Source: Clostridiales bacterium
GTDB taxonomy: Bacteria > Bacillota > Clostridia > Lachnospirales > Lachnospiraceae
Reading direction: 5' to 3'
Length of the DNA stretch: 64,000 nt
Assembly: GCA_015655075.1 (NCBI GenBank)
Contig: JAATFT010000029.1
Location: 1 to 64,000 of the forward strand
Shown: piece by piece, positions 26,503-35,564 of the stretch
Layout of the letters: the number at the start of each line of letters is the position of its first letter
Numbering within the stretch: the first letter of the stretch is position 1
The notes under the pieces: model-generated
Database searches by the model: none
The model's input: only the letters and a program-made list of their open reading frames with translations
Told to the model about the DNA's origin: nothing
Program-made: the position numbers and the translations under genes

Positions 26503-27213
26503 CTATAATATAAATGATAATACTTTTAATAAAATTAAGATAACTGGGAATATAATTATTAGAAAAATTTTTTTTATTTTAGTATCTATATGAGGATTTA
26601 TTTGAATCATTACCTGATTCCATATTAAAACTATTATCATTACAATCCCAACAGGGATTACAATATATGAATAATCGCATAACATAATAATAGCAAATCC
26701 AAGAACTATTCCCACAGCCGAAATAATCTGTAAAAAAAAGTTATTATTTCTTTCACTCCTTGTAATGTTCATCCATTCAGATAATGACTCCTTTAGTTCT
26801 GAATACCCCTCAACATGTACCGGTATAAAAATATATCTGGTTATATTATTTGTTTTAATTGTTATACCTTTGTTTACAACTTCTGTTATTGAAATCACTT
26901 CTGACATTTCAATTTCTATTACGGGGGCATTTTTCTGGGATTTTCTTATAGAAGTATCTAGTAACTCAATTTTATAAGAAGTTAGCGAATCATCAATTAT
27001 TTTATTACCAAACCTTATACCTATGACAATTGCAATAGTGCTAAGTAAAACTACCGGAAGCAGAATTACGTACATATTGCCGCTGTAGTCAGATTCAGAA
27101 TTTCCGCTAAAAAGACCTATGATTAGTGCAATTAGCATAAGTGGTACAGCATAGATCAATATTTTTCTTTTTTCCATCTCAATTTGCTTTGTTGACATTT
27201 TAAATTCTTTCAT
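26503..27213 (-). CDS. orphan membrane protein with an internal PH-like domain
   Basis: A 236-residue protein with two N-terminal membrane helices (KILIYAVPLMLIALIIGLFS and YVILLPVVLLSTIAIVIGI), a soluble middle of about 80 residues with alternating beta strands (VIEIEMSEVISITEVVNKGI, TIKTNNITRYIFIPVHVEGY) like a bacterial PH domain, and three C-terminal helices. The function is unknown. I use the ATG at 27213, preceded by GAGGGTG, instead of 27249. It is AT-rich compared with the metabolic genes around it and has no operon partner. Confidence 0.6.
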   Translation of the reverse strand: MKEFKMSTKQIEMEKRKILIYAVPLMLIALIIGLFSGNSESDYSGNMYVILLPVVLLSTIAIVIGIRFGNKIIDDSLTSYKIELLDTSIRKSQKNAPVIEIEMSEVISITEVVNKGITIKTNNITRYIFIPVHVEGYSELKESLSEWMNITRSERNNNFFLQIISAVGIVLGFAIIMLCDYSYIVIPVGIVMIIVLIWNQVMIQINPHIDTKIKKIFLIIIFPVILILLKVLSFIL

Positions 27214-27447
27214 TTTATACACCCTCATTTCTCTTGTTTCATCTCTCAATCATGCCTTTCAATTCTCTGATTCCATATAGCCTGTCCGTTTAGAATAGTT
27301 TCTATAATAAGTCTATATTTTTTCAAACAAGGATGGTCTTTATTTATCTCTATGAATAGACACTGCCTAATTATATTTTCGGTATATCCGTGGAATTCTC
27401 CTCAATAGCCGACAGTTTCCTGTGTACTAATAATATTTCTGCGTAGC
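27214..27447. other. spacer with no gene seen
   Basis: AT-rich, with stops in all frames. It leads into a fragment of repeat family R1 at 27448. Confidence 0.4.
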
Positions 27448-27505
27448 AAATATAAGATTATGAGCAAGTAGCGTAGCGTATTGGGAATATCCGCTTTGAC
27501 CATAG
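27448..27505 (+). repeat. repeat family R1, right-end fragment
   Basis: TATAAGATTATGAGCAAGTA and GGGAATATCCGCTTTGAC match the right end of the complete copy at 51725-51781. The left palindrome is missing. Confidence 0.65.
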
Positions 27506-27573
27506 CAAAACCTCCTTAAGTTTAATACGGTGACATAGTGGTCAAATGCACAAAGGACGCCACTTCCCCCATC

Positions 27574-28512
27574 TTAAGCATTCTCAATAAAACCGGATAA
27601 CTCCCTGTTTAATTCCCCGATTTTTTTCTCCGTGCCACTCTCCATCTGCTTCAATTTTCCGAGTACGTTTCCTACTTCTTCCTTTACCCGCTGTACGCTG
27701 TCCAAAGAATCATGAATACGGGACTGAACTACCCAATCAAAAATAAGTCCGTCAAAGAAAAAATCCGCAAATTTTGCAAATCCTTCGATATTAATATGAA
27801 TCTCCGAATTAATTTTAATATCCGCCAACTCCGTTCTGAAATTATTCAGCAAAGACTGTATGGCGGAAACCGCATCCCTTGCGTCGTCAATATGGGAATG
27901 CTTAATCATATCGGTAATAAAGCCGCCGCCTATTATATCCCAGGTTCCCCAGCCTTGCGCGCTGTTAAGGCTTGACTCGGCACTGGATATCTGGCTCATA
28001 ACCCGGTTGCCGGCCGATATGGCTTCCTTTATCTCTTTTAAATTGGATTTACAAAGGGCAATATCATCCTCTGATTTAAAAATTTTCTCAAATGCCGCAT
28101 TACCGCTTTCTTTCATCAGATTATACTTCTTCTTATATAATTGATGATATCTTGCTTCATAATTTTCATATCGGCTTTTTTCCTCTGTCAGCTTGGAAAT
28201 CTGATATTTCATATCTTCAATCTGCTTTATATTATCGTCCAGTTTCAGTCTGGCTGCCAGCGCTTCCTGCCGTTCTTTCTCTATCTGTTCTTCCTTACTT
28301 CCCAGGATACTATAAAAGACAGCAGCCAGACTCTTTTTATTTAACTGTTCTACATCTGTTTCTTCTTTGCCCAGCTCTTTCTGTAAATTTACATTCTTAT
28401 CTTCCAATTCTTTTAATTGTTCCTGAAGGCTGTCTAACATGGACTCAATTTTTTCATACCTGTGCATTCCCTGGTTTAATTCTTCCAGTACCCGGTTCAT
28501 TTCTTCAAACAT
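27574..28512 (-). CDS. coiled-coil protein of unknown function
   Basis: A 312-residue soluble protein. Residues 1-120 form a long coiled coil (SLQEQLKELEDKNVNLQKEL; KKSLAAVFYSILGSKEEQIE). A small glycine-rich core follows (GWGTWDIIGGGFITDMIKHS), then a further helical section and a last coiled coil. The core motif GWGTWDxxGGG recurs in Firmicute hypothetical proteins, but I cannot assign a role. No signal peptide or membrane helix. The gene is monocistronic, with an R1 repeat upstream. Confidence 0.65.
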   Translation of the reverse strand: MFEEMNRVLEELNQGMHRYEKIESMLDSLQEQLKELEDKNVNLQKELGKEETDVEQLNKKSLAAVFYSILGSKEEQIEKERQEALAARLKLDDNIKQIEDMKYQISKLTEEKSRYENYEARYHQLYKKKYNLMKESGNAAFEKIFKSEDDIALCKSNLKEIKEAISAGNRVMSQISSAESSLNSAQGWGTWDIIGGGFITDMIKHSHIDDARDAVSAIQSLLNNFRTELADIKINSEIHINIEGFAKFADFFFDGLIFDWVVQSRIHDSLDSVQRVKEEVGNVLGKLKQMESGTEKKIGELNRELSGFIENA

Positions 28513-28660
28513 ATCTTATCTCCCCTCCGCCCGCTTATCAGACCCGCACGGCATTCCATACGGCCCATATCTGTGTACCATAAAAATATTACAAATTTTA
28601 CTGTTTACCCTATAATTATATACCCATATTAACCGGTAATCAAGAAACAACTGTATTTTT

Positions 28661-28775
28661 TAACCTTACAAGTAAGTCCCAAGTCCCCCGCTTCTTAGCA
28701 AAGCATAAGCGGTGGGCCTGGGACTTACTTGTTTCAGTCGGAAAGTGGGCTCCCTGAAATACCTGCGCAGCAGGT
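28661..28775 (+). repeat. repeat family R1, left and middle part
   Basis: Opens TTAACCTTACAAGTAAGTCC and closes its palindrome with GGGACTTACTTGTTTCAG; the inner CCGCTT/AAGCGG also pairs. A second small hairpin follows (TACCTGCGCAGCAGGTA). It sits downstream of the GH4 gene and may serve as its terminator. The rest of 28513-28909 holds no gene. Confidence 0.75.
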
Positions 28776-28909
28776 AAATACCAGCATAACCGAATAAAAT
28801 TAAATTTTTTCTTAATATTCCCTATTGTCAGGTAGAAAAATAATAAAAATTTCGGAAATGTAAATTACTTTTTGCCACTATCCGGGATGCCGTTCTCTTT
28901 TTAAAAATA

Positions 28910-30307
28910 TTAATGCTTCCATTCCTTCGGAAGATATTTTATCGTATTATGTATCATATTCTCCACAAGTTTTACTACTTCTGCTTCCGTGGCTCTCCCT
29001 TTAACCAGCGGATCATTTAAGAATGCCTTTACAACCAGGGATTTGTCAAAGGTTAAGGCGGCCTTTAATACCGTCTCATGATTTTCCACATGGGGCTTTA
29101 TCAGTTTTAATACCTTTTCAGGCAGGGCTCCTGCAATGACTGGACGGATGGAATCCCGTTCAAAGACCGCATTGGACTCTACGATATCATAACTTTCAAG
29201 ATTGGTAATCTGCCGGTCCTTATTAGGGATATTCACATTACTGATAACCCGTTCCAGTCCGCATAATGCTTTAATCAAAAATATTCCTTCCTCACCGGAC
29301 GGCTTTAATTCCATATCTTCGCCGTTCACCAGCCTGCGGCTCCTGGCAAGACGGTTTTGTAAGTCCTCTTTCCTCCATGCCACCGTTGTTAAAGCAAATT
29401 TCCATTCCTTCACGGTTTCAGGATCCTTTAAGTACTCCCCACCCGGCATAAATTCAGCCAGATGACGGTCACCTGCCGCCGCAATTAAACCATATTTACG
29501 GAACAGATCAAATTTAACTCTGTGAGAACACTCAAACATACTGTTTGCCCAATTATTATCATTTTCATGATAGCCTTCTTCAAAATGGGTGTCCACATAA
29601 TCCCGGTACACCGGAAAAAGGTCAATACCCTTATAGGATGCATAATCAAACCAGGTAAAATGATTGATGCCTAAAACATTAACATAAATCTCTTCCCTTT
29701 TAATACCTGGAATTCCCAGAGCTTCTTCCGCGATGTTCTTAAGCAGTTTCTGAGTGCCGAACACTTCATGGCAGCAGCCGAATGCCTTGATTTCAGGAAA
29801 GACATAATACAATGTTTTTACACACAGGGACATAGGATTCGTATAATTGATAACCCATGCCTTTGGCGCATATGTCTTGATTGCCTCCCCAATTTCCAGA
29901 AACATGGGAATGGTACGAAGTGCCCGGATCATGCCGCCAGGGCCTGCCGTGTCGCCTACCGACTGATAGATGCCCAGGTCTTCCGGAAGATGGACGTCGC
30001 TCTCCATTTCATCAAAGGTTCCCGGCAAAATTGAAATAATAATGAAGTCGGCACCAGTAATCGCTTCCTTAAGGCCGGAAGCCACCGTATACTTCCATTT
30101 TCCGCAGGTATCCTTCCTCTCATACAACCGTTTTCCGATAATCTGATTACTCGTAGCCGCATTCTTATCCAGGTCATACAGGCAGATTGCTCCGCTTAAA
30201 GCCGGCTCTAAAGCCAGGTCCGTCATGAAGGTCCAGGCCCACCCCCTGGAACCGCCGCCGATATAGGATATTTTTAAATCTTTTACTTTGTTATTCTGAT
30301 ATTCCAT
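28910..30307 (-). CDS. GH4 family NAD-dependent alpha-glycosidase
   Basis: A 465-residue glycoside hydrolase family 4 protein, a family that cleaves by NAD- and metal-dependent oxidation at C3. It shows the Rossmann start KISYIGGGSRGWAWTFM, the metal and cofactor motifs INYTNPMSLC, GCCHEVFG and GINHFTWF, and GDRHLAEFMPG. The sequence is closer to alpha-galactosidase/alpha-glucuronidase members than to the phospho-glucosidases. With GH43 and a CUT1 transporter nearby, a role in removing alpha-linked side groups from plant xylan oligosaccharides is plausible. It is divergent from an AraC regulator. Confidence 0.88.
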   Translation of the reverse strand: MEYQNNKVKDLKISYIGGGSRGWAWTFMTDLALEPALSGAICLYDLDKNAATSNQIIGKRLYERKDTCGKWKYTVASGLKEAITGADFIIISILPGTFDEMESDVHLPEDLGIYQSVGDTAGPGGMIRALRTIPMFLEIGEAIKTYAPKAWVINYTNPMSLCVKTLYYVFPEIKAFGCCHEVFGTQKLLKNIAEEALGIPGIKREEIYVNVLGINHFTWFDYASYKGIDLFPVYRDYVDTHFEEGYHENDNNWANSMFECSHRVKFDLFRKYGLIAAAGDRHLAEFMPGGEYLKDPETVKEWKFALTTVAWRKEDLQNRLARSRRLVNGEDMELKPSGEEGIFLIKALCGLERVISNVNIPNKDRQITNLESYDIVESNAVFERDSIRPVIAGALPEKVLKLIKPHVENHETVLKAALTFDKSLVVKAFLNDPLVKGRATEAEVVKLVENMIHNTIKYLPKEWKH

Positions 30308-30533
30308 TTCTGTTCTTCTCCTTTACTTCCAGCTATGCACTTTAACAGGCACTTAAATCGGATATACCTGGATGAAAACTGGTGTTATGTTTGTGCTAGA
30401 CAATGCTTATGTTAAGCATTATAATATAATATGATATAATAATCTTATAAAATATTGCTTCTTTTCTATAATTTTATAACTATATTGACCTGTCTATATT
30501 AATGTAAGAAAAACAATTTCATTTTTAATTTAG

Positions 30534-30709
30534 GCAATGGGAGTAGTGTGAATTATCCCGCCAAAAACATGCGGGCCATTGGAAGAATAGCAAAAGCGGC
30601 TATTCTTCACGATTTATGCCCAAAAGGCATGGGCGTAATGTGAAAAATAAAAAGCATATTTTTCACCCATCCTTATTTATGGCAGTGCCGCATCTGTCAG
30701 CAGATGCGG
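30534..30709. repeat. cluster of consecutive hairpins between GH4 and AraC genes
   Basis: In order: CAATGG/CCATTG enclosing CCCGC/GCGGG; GAAGAATAGC/GCTATTCTTC (10 bp, perfect); ATGCC/GGCAT; GTGAAAAAT/ATTTTTCAC (9 bp, perfect); CCGCATCTG/CAGATGCGG (9 bp, perfect, loop TCAG). Five stems in about 175 bases is far above chance. It may be a structured leader of the AraC mRNA or a mobile repeat array. Confidence 0.7.
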
Positions 30710-30768
30710 TATGCAGTGGTAGTTGGTATGATAAGATAAATCAGCATGATAAACGGAGGTATTCTTTT

Positions 30769-31674
30769 ATGAGACGAGTTGTATTTGAAGAAACCATGGA
30801 TGGCATCTGCATTGACCGGATTATCCGTAATTACGAATATAACATGCCCTCAAAGCATGTTCACGACGAATATGAAATTTATTATCTGCTGGAAGGGGAA
30901 CGCTACTATTTTATTGAAAATCAAACTTATCTTGTGAAAGAGGGAAGTCTTGTTTTTATCAATAGAGGCCAGATTCATAAAACCGGAGTTGCCGGCGGCA
31001 AGTCATATCACGACCGTATTTTAATTGAATTAAAAGCAGAACCCTATCAAACCTTCCTCTCATCCTCCCTGGGTATTTCCCTCTCCCAATTTTTCTCCTC
31101 CAATTATGGGGTGTTAAAATTGGACGGCAGCGGACAGCACTATGTGAAATGCCTGCTTTTGGGTATTGCAGAAGAACTCCATCAGAAACAGCCTCATTAC
31201 ACCGCTATGGCCATGATGAAAATGAACTCCTTATTAATCTATGTATTAAGGACTAATATGCGGGATAATTCACAGCAGATCTCAAACCTTGCCATGACGG
31301 CAAAACACAAGAAGGTCAGCGAGGTAGCCTCCTATATCATGGCCCACTCTGCACAGGCAAGATCCCTAGATGACCTCGCCAAACGTTTTTATATCAGCAA
31401 GTGCTATCTCAGCCGGATTTTTAAAGAAGTGACCGGTTTTACCGTAAGCGAGTATATTAACATTAACCGTATCCAAAAGGCTAAGAAAATGCTTCTAGAT
31501 ACCGACTTAAGCATAACGGAGATGGCCGCTTCCCTGGGTTATGAAAGTATTACCTATTTTGAAAAGGTGTTTTTTAATTTTACGGAAACCTCCCCTTTAA
31601 AGTACCGTAAGCAATACAGAAAAATGGCGCAGCCCATCCGGGATAAAAAGACGGAGCAGGAAGGAGATTCCTGA
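30769..31674 (+). CDS. AraC family transcriptional regulator
   Basis: A 301-residue regulator with an N-terminal cupin sensor (HVHDEYEIYYLLEGERYYF, SLVFINRGQIHKTG) and a C-terminal double helix-turn-helix (LDDLAKRFYISKCYLSRIFK, ITEMAASLGYESITYFEKVF). The track ORF starts at 30616 inside the hairpin cluster; the ATG at 30769 has GGAGG and fits the family start. It probably activates the GH4 gene, from which it diverges, and perhaps the GH43/ABC operon, in response to a sugar. Confidence 0.88.
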   Translation: MRRVVFEETMDGICIDRIIRNYEYNMPSKHVHDEYEIYYLLEGERYYFIENQTYLVKEGSLVFINRGQIHKTGVAGGKSYHDRILIELKAEPYQTFLSSSLGISLSQFFSSNYGVLKLDGSGQHYVKCLLLGIAEELHQKQPHYTAMAMMKMNSLLIYVLRTNMRDNSQQISNLAMTAKHKKVSEVASYIMAHSAQARSLDDLAKRFYISKCYLSRIFKEVTGFTVSEYININRIQKAKKMLLDTDLSITEMAASLGYESITYFEKVFFNFTETSPLKYRKQYRKMAQPIRDKKTEQEGDS

Positions 31675-31795
31675 TTTTTCTGTCTCCTTTTTTCATTCTC
31701 CCAAAGTAACTGCGCTGGACGCTGATGTTTCGCAAACGAAACTCTTTTGACAAAGGGGATATTTCCCGTGTGTTTCTTTGGATTATTCCTTAACA

Positions 31796-31906
31796 GATAA
31801 GTTCTCATAATAGAACTTATCAGAAGATATCTTTTTATCTTCTGATAAAAGGCGGTGTTTTTACCGCCGTGCATCCGATTATAGGAACATGATTTTCGTT
31901 TCTATA
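31796..31906 (-). repeat. repeat family R2, multi-hairpin element overlapping the end of GH43
   Basis: Stems: GATAAGTTCT/AGAACTTATC, TTATCAGAAGAT/ATCTTCTGATAA, GGCGGT/ACCGCC and TATAGGAAC/GTTTCTATA. The linkers match the copy at 55475-55563 (CTATAATCGGATGCACGGCG, GCCTTTTATCAGAAGAT), while the loops differ. It runs into the GH43 coding end. Confidence 0.75.
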
Positions 31907-33436
31907 TTCGAAATAATCAAAATCTGCATGACATCCCCTTCCGGTCATGTCATGGCAATACATTCCAAAGTGCGCTCCGGTAAAACCGCGGCAATGTTCG
32001 TCGGTTAGAATATCCGTAGCAAAATTCCCCGCCGCCTCCCAGTTTAATGAATCCTGGGAATAGGAAAAATAAGCTTTTTCTCCCCTTTCATCGGTCCGAA
32101 TCTTAAGATATAACGGAATGTCCGGTTTAAGCGGGATTGGATCGATCTCATCGGCAATGACGCCGCCGTCACTTTTTAGCAGTACAAGTACTTCCCCTCC
32201 TGATTCCTTTGCGGTCTTGCCAAAAATATAAAAATTCATTGCATCATAAAAATAGGTCAGGCCGGCCAACTGTTCCGGCCCGGAAGGCTTAAAATCCATG
32301 GCCGTCTCTACCCGCACCTGATATTCGCTTTGTTTTACGGCCACCATGGTAACCCTGTGAAGGGAATTTAAAGATTCCTGTCCATAAAGGCGCAGATATC
32401 CCTTTCTTTCCCTTAAGCTGGCCTTACCGCCCAGGGGGATTCTCGGAGTTACATAGGCAATGTTAAGCTCCTCGTCATTAAAATCATCCTTAACCGGCAT
32501 TGGCAAAAAGGGATGCTCTTTCGTAAAAGCAGGTTCCTCCACATACTCTGCCGCCCAATTACCGCCGTGGGAAAGTCTTAACCAACCGTCCTCATTCCAG
32601 TAAACCTTCTGGATTGCCGTCTCTCTTCCTAAAAGACAGGAAGTGCTTCCCCTGGGGGGTCTTGCACAGAGATGGACCATATACCATTCCCCCCGGGGCG
32701 TGTCGGTAAAGTCTGCATGGCCGCATTTTTTAAGGCTTCCTCCATCCTCATTTTTTGACGTAAGCATGGGATTTCCCGGATCCACTTCATAGGGCCCCCG
32801 GATGCATCTGGATCTTGCCTGGGTGACACAATGTCCATAACCGGTCCCGCCCTCCGCCACGATAAGATAATACCAGCCGCCAATACGGTAAAGATGAGGA
32901 CCCTCCGTGTATCCTGCCTCCGTGCCGGAAAAGATGTTCTTAATTTCCCCGGTAAGTTTCCGGTTTACCGGATCATATTCCTGGAGTAATATTCCTTTGA
33001 ATCCATTTCGCATATTCACCAGATATTTCTTCCCGTCCCTGTCATGAAAAAGGGAAGGATCGAATCCGGAGCTGTTTAAATAAGCTGGTTCCGACCATTC
33101 TCCGTAAATATCCTCCGTCTGTATGATAAAATTATGATTGTTATAATAACGTCCCTTTTTCGTTTTGACATCGGTATAAACCAGATAAAAAACGCCCTTG
33201 TCATAGCTAAGACACGGCGCCCAGACTCCTCCCGAAGGAGGATCTCCTATCATATTTAACTGGCTTATACGGGTCAACGGTGACGGAAGCTGCTCCCAAT
33301 GCTTTAAATCCCCGGAATGAAATAACTTAACACCGGGCCACCATTCAAAGGTGGAGGTGGCAATATAATAATCCTCCCCTGCCCGGATAATACTGGGGTC
33401 CGGACAAAAGCCCCTCAAAATAGGATTCTTAATCAT
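31835..33436 (-). CDS. GH43 family beta-xylosidase / arabinofuranosidase
   Basis: A 533-residue glycoside hydrolase. The five-bladed propeller shows the catalytic base in GFCPDPSIIRAGEDYYIA, the aspartate in SGFDPSLFHD and the acid glutamate in AGYTEGPHLYRIGGWY; a C-terminal beta-sandwich (from about residue 330) is typical of xylosidase-type GH43. The start at 33436 follows GGAGG. The normal end (DFDYFEYR) is extended by about 17 residues, HVPIIGCTAVKTPPFIRR, encoded by the R2 repeat. It follows an ABC transporter, so imported xylo-oligosaccharides are the likely substrate. Confidence 0.88.
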   Translation of the reverse strand: MIKNPILRGFCPDPSIIRAGEDYYIATSTFEWWPGVKLFHSGDLKHWEQLPSPLTRISQLNMIGDPPSGGVWAPCLSYDKGVFYLVYTDVKTKKGRYYNNHNFIIQTEDIYGEWSEPAYLNSSGFDPSLFHDRDGKKYLVNMRNGFKGILLQEYDPVNRKLTGEIKNIFSGTEAGYTEGPHLYRIGGWYYLIVAEGGTGYGHCVTQARSRCIRGPYEVDPGNPMLTSKNEDGGSLKKCGHADFTDTPRGEWYMVHLCARPPRGSTSCLLGRETAIQKVYWNEDGWLRLSHGGNWAAEYVEEPAFTKEHPFLPMPVKDDFNDEELNIAYVTPRIPLGGKASLRERKGYLRLYGQESLNSLHRVTMVAVKQSEYQVRVETAMDFKPSGPEQLAGLTYFYDAMNFYIFGKTAKESGGEVLVLLKSDGGVIADEIDPIPLKPDIPLYLKIRTDERGEKAYFSYSQDSLNWEAAGNFATDILTDEHCRGFTGAHFGMYCHDMTGRGCHADFDYFEYRNENHVPIIGCTAVKTPPFIRR

Positions 33437-33452
33437 AATTTCCTCCATTCCT

Positions 33453-33540
33453 GCGCACGTTTCTTGCGCCTCTGAAGTTTGTGCCGAGAATTACACAGAC
33501 ACAAATTTTGTGAGTAAAAGATTTTTCAAATCTTTCACTC
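33453..33540. repeat. hairpins between the permease gene and GH43
   Basis: AAAGATTT/AAATCTTT around TTC (33517-33535), extendable with GAGT/ACTC and followed on the plus strand by TTTTTACCC; further small stems GCGC/GCGC and TTTGTG/CACAAA precede it. It may attenuate transcription into the GH43 gene or process the mRNA. The 60-residue ORF over it is not believable. Confidence 0.45.
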
Positions 33541-33613
33541 TTTTTACCCGCCGCCACCCAAACTTGTTCGCAGCACCGCCGCAAATAAAGCGGCAGACGT
33601 TTCTTTTTCATAA

Positions 33614-34462
33614 TTAACCCTTCAGACCGCTGGTGCTGATTCCTTCTGTTAAATACTGGTTAAAAAACAGGAAGATTAAAAATACCGGTATCAGGGATAA
33701 GGTTGACATGGCAAACATGGCACCATAATCCGTCGCGGAAGAAGAATCCGCAAAAAGCTTCAGGGCTATGGATACGGTATAGGACTGGGGTTTACTCAAA
33801 TATACCAGAGGTCCCTGGAAATCATCCCACTTCCAGTAAAATTGGATAATGATCGTGGTTATAACTGCCGGTTTTAATAATGGCAGAATAATGTATGAGA
33901 AAATTCCATATTTGCTGCATCCGTCCACAAATGCGGCTTCGTCCAGCTCTCTCGGAATGCCTGCCATAAATTGCATCATCTGATAAATAAAAAATGCCTG
34001 TCCCAAAAAGTGGGGAAGTATTAACGGGATAATGGACGGAACCAGCCCCAGGGAATTATAGAGAACATATTGAGGAATCAAAAGCACCTGCCCGGGCAGT
34101 AATAATGTCATTATCATAAGAGTAAAAAGTAATTTTCTCCCTAAATATTTAAGTCTGGAAAAGGAATAAGCGATACAGGCAGAACTTAATACGGTGGCTG
34201 CCGTGGATATTCCGGCTATTATAAATGAATTGGCAAAGAAGGTGCGAAAGCTTGTTCCGCCGAATCCCTTCCATCCCCTTGCAAAATTGTCCCATCTTAA
34301 GTGGGGCGGAATCAGATTAAGGGAATCATTAAGAATCTCCGTATTATTTTTAAGGGATCCGCTGATCATCCATAAAACCGGATAAACCATAATGAACCCT
34401 GTAATAAGAATTAAAACATGATATATATATCTATTTAATACTTTCCTGGTTTTTGAATTCAT
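33614..34462 (-). CDS. carbohydrate ABC transporter permease, MalG-like
   Basis: A 282-residue CUT1 permease with six membrane helices. The EAA motif reads ELDEAAFVDGCSKYGIFSYI and the end TEGISTSGLKG is the family's usual C-terminus. It forms the channel with the MalF-like permease encoded 16 bases upstream. No ATPase is encoded in the cluster, as is usual for CUT1 systems that share an MsmX-type ATPase. Confidence 0.9.
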   Translation of the reverse strand: MNSKTRKVLNRYIYHVLILITGFIMVYPVLWMISGSLKNNTEILNDSLNLIPPHLRWDNFARGWKGFGGTSFRTFFANSFIIAGISTAATVLSSACIAYSFSRLKYLGRKLLFTLMIMTLLLPGQVLLIPQYVLYNSLGLVPSIIPLILPHFLGQAFFIYQMMQFMAGIPRELDEAAFVDGCSKYGIFSYIILPLLKPAVITTIIIQFYWKWDDFQGPLVYLSKPQSYTVSIALKLFADSSSATDYGAMFAMSTLSLIPVFLIFLFFNQYLTEGISTSGLKG

Positions 34463-34478
34463 TTACGGCACCCTCCTG

Positions 34479-35387
34479 TTAATTTCCCGCTTCACTGAAT
34501 ACCCAGTGCTTTGAGCTTTTAAATATCACCAGGGTAATCAGGCTCATGATTGCCAGCATAACCCATGACATTGCACTGGCATAACCCATGTCATAATATT
34601 CGAAAGCATTGTCATACACATACAATGCATAAAAGTTAGTCGCATCGTTAGGACCGCCCTGGGTAATAACAAAGGCCTGGGTAAATGACATAAAAGCAGA
34701 GATCGTCTGCATAATCAGATTATAAAGAATAACCGGGGACAGTCCCGGCAATGTAATATGCAGGAAGGCCCTGAAACGGTTTGCACCGTCAATTTTTGCC
34801 GCTTCGTAATAAGTGCCCGGGATTTGTTTCAGTCCCGCGGCAAATATAATCATACTGGATCCAAACTGCCAGACTGTCATAAGGATTAAAGGAATAAGAG
34901 CCATTTTTTGGTCACCAAACCAGGAAACCGCCTTTATATCCACAATACCAAGTATCTGGTTAATTAAACCCTTCCTTGAAAATAACTCCTTCCACACCAA
35001 AGCAACTGCAATACTTCCGCCAATTAAAGAAGGGACATAAAACAACGACCTGTAAAAACCGGTCAATTTCGTTGTGCGTGTCAATATCATCGCAACGAAT
35101 AACGCAAAGCACAACTTTGACGGAACGGAAAGCAAAACATATCTTAGTGTTACCTTAAGAGACTTCCAGAATCTCTCGTCATGAAGCAGACGCATATAAT
35201 TATTGGCGCCAATCCAGGATTCTTTTTGAATTAAATTATAATCAGTAAAAGAATAATACAAGGAAGACACAATCGGTATGAGTGTAAATCCTAAAAAGCC
35301 TATAATAAACGGCAGCGCAAAGACATACCCTACCGTACTTTCCCTGTAAATAAACTTTCTTGCAGCGCTCTTAACATTTCCTTTCAT
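34479..35387 (-). CDS. carbohydrate ABC transporter permease, MalF-like
   Basis: A 302-residue CUT1 permease: FALPFIIGFLGFTLIPIVSS as first helix, YYSFTDYNLI, and the EAA loop YEAAKIDGANRFRAFLHITL. It pairs with the downstream MalG-like subunit and with the binding protein encoded upstream. A short MITE copy lies between it and the binding-protein gene without breaking either. Confidence 0.9.
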   Translation of the reverse strand: MKGNVKSAARKFIYRESTVGYVFALPFIIGFLGFTLIPIVSSLYYSFTDYNLIQKESWIGANNYMRLLHDERFWKSLKVTLRYVLLSVPSKLCFALFVAMILTRTTKLTGFYRSLFYVPSLIGGSIAVALVWKELFSRKGLINQILGIVDIKAVSWFGDQKMALIPLILMTVWQFGSSMIIFAAGLKQIPGTYYEAAKIDGANRFRAFLHITLPGLSPVILYNLIMQTISAFMSFTQAFVITQGGPNDATNFYALYVYDNAFEYYDMGYASAMSWVMLAIMSLITLVIFKSSKHWVFSEAGN

Positions 35388-35462
35388 TTAGGAGCCTCCT
35401 TATGTCCATTGAAAAAGTATCATTTTATTGAATTAGAATTCTTACACTACAGTAAAAAGTTC

Positions 35463-35525
35463 TAGAGTGTGTTTGAAAAATACTTGTGCCGGGCCGGACG
35501 CTCCTGATTTTTCAAACACAATCTA
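35463..35525. mobile_element. MITE-like element, internally deleted 63-bp copy
   Basis: Ends TAGAGTGTGTTTGAAAAAT (35463-35481) and ATTTTTCAAACACAATCTA (35507-35525) are inverted repeats. Only 25 bases remain inside, matching the start of the longer copies (CTTGTGCCGGG). It lies between two genes of the ABC operon. Confidence 0.75.
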
Positions 35526-35564
35526 ATTCACATTCTTACTTCAATTTATTTAAATTGCACGAAT

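Noticed and set aside
33429-33611. 60-residue minus ORF before GH43
   Set aside because: It is the hairpin region read in frame; no protein features.
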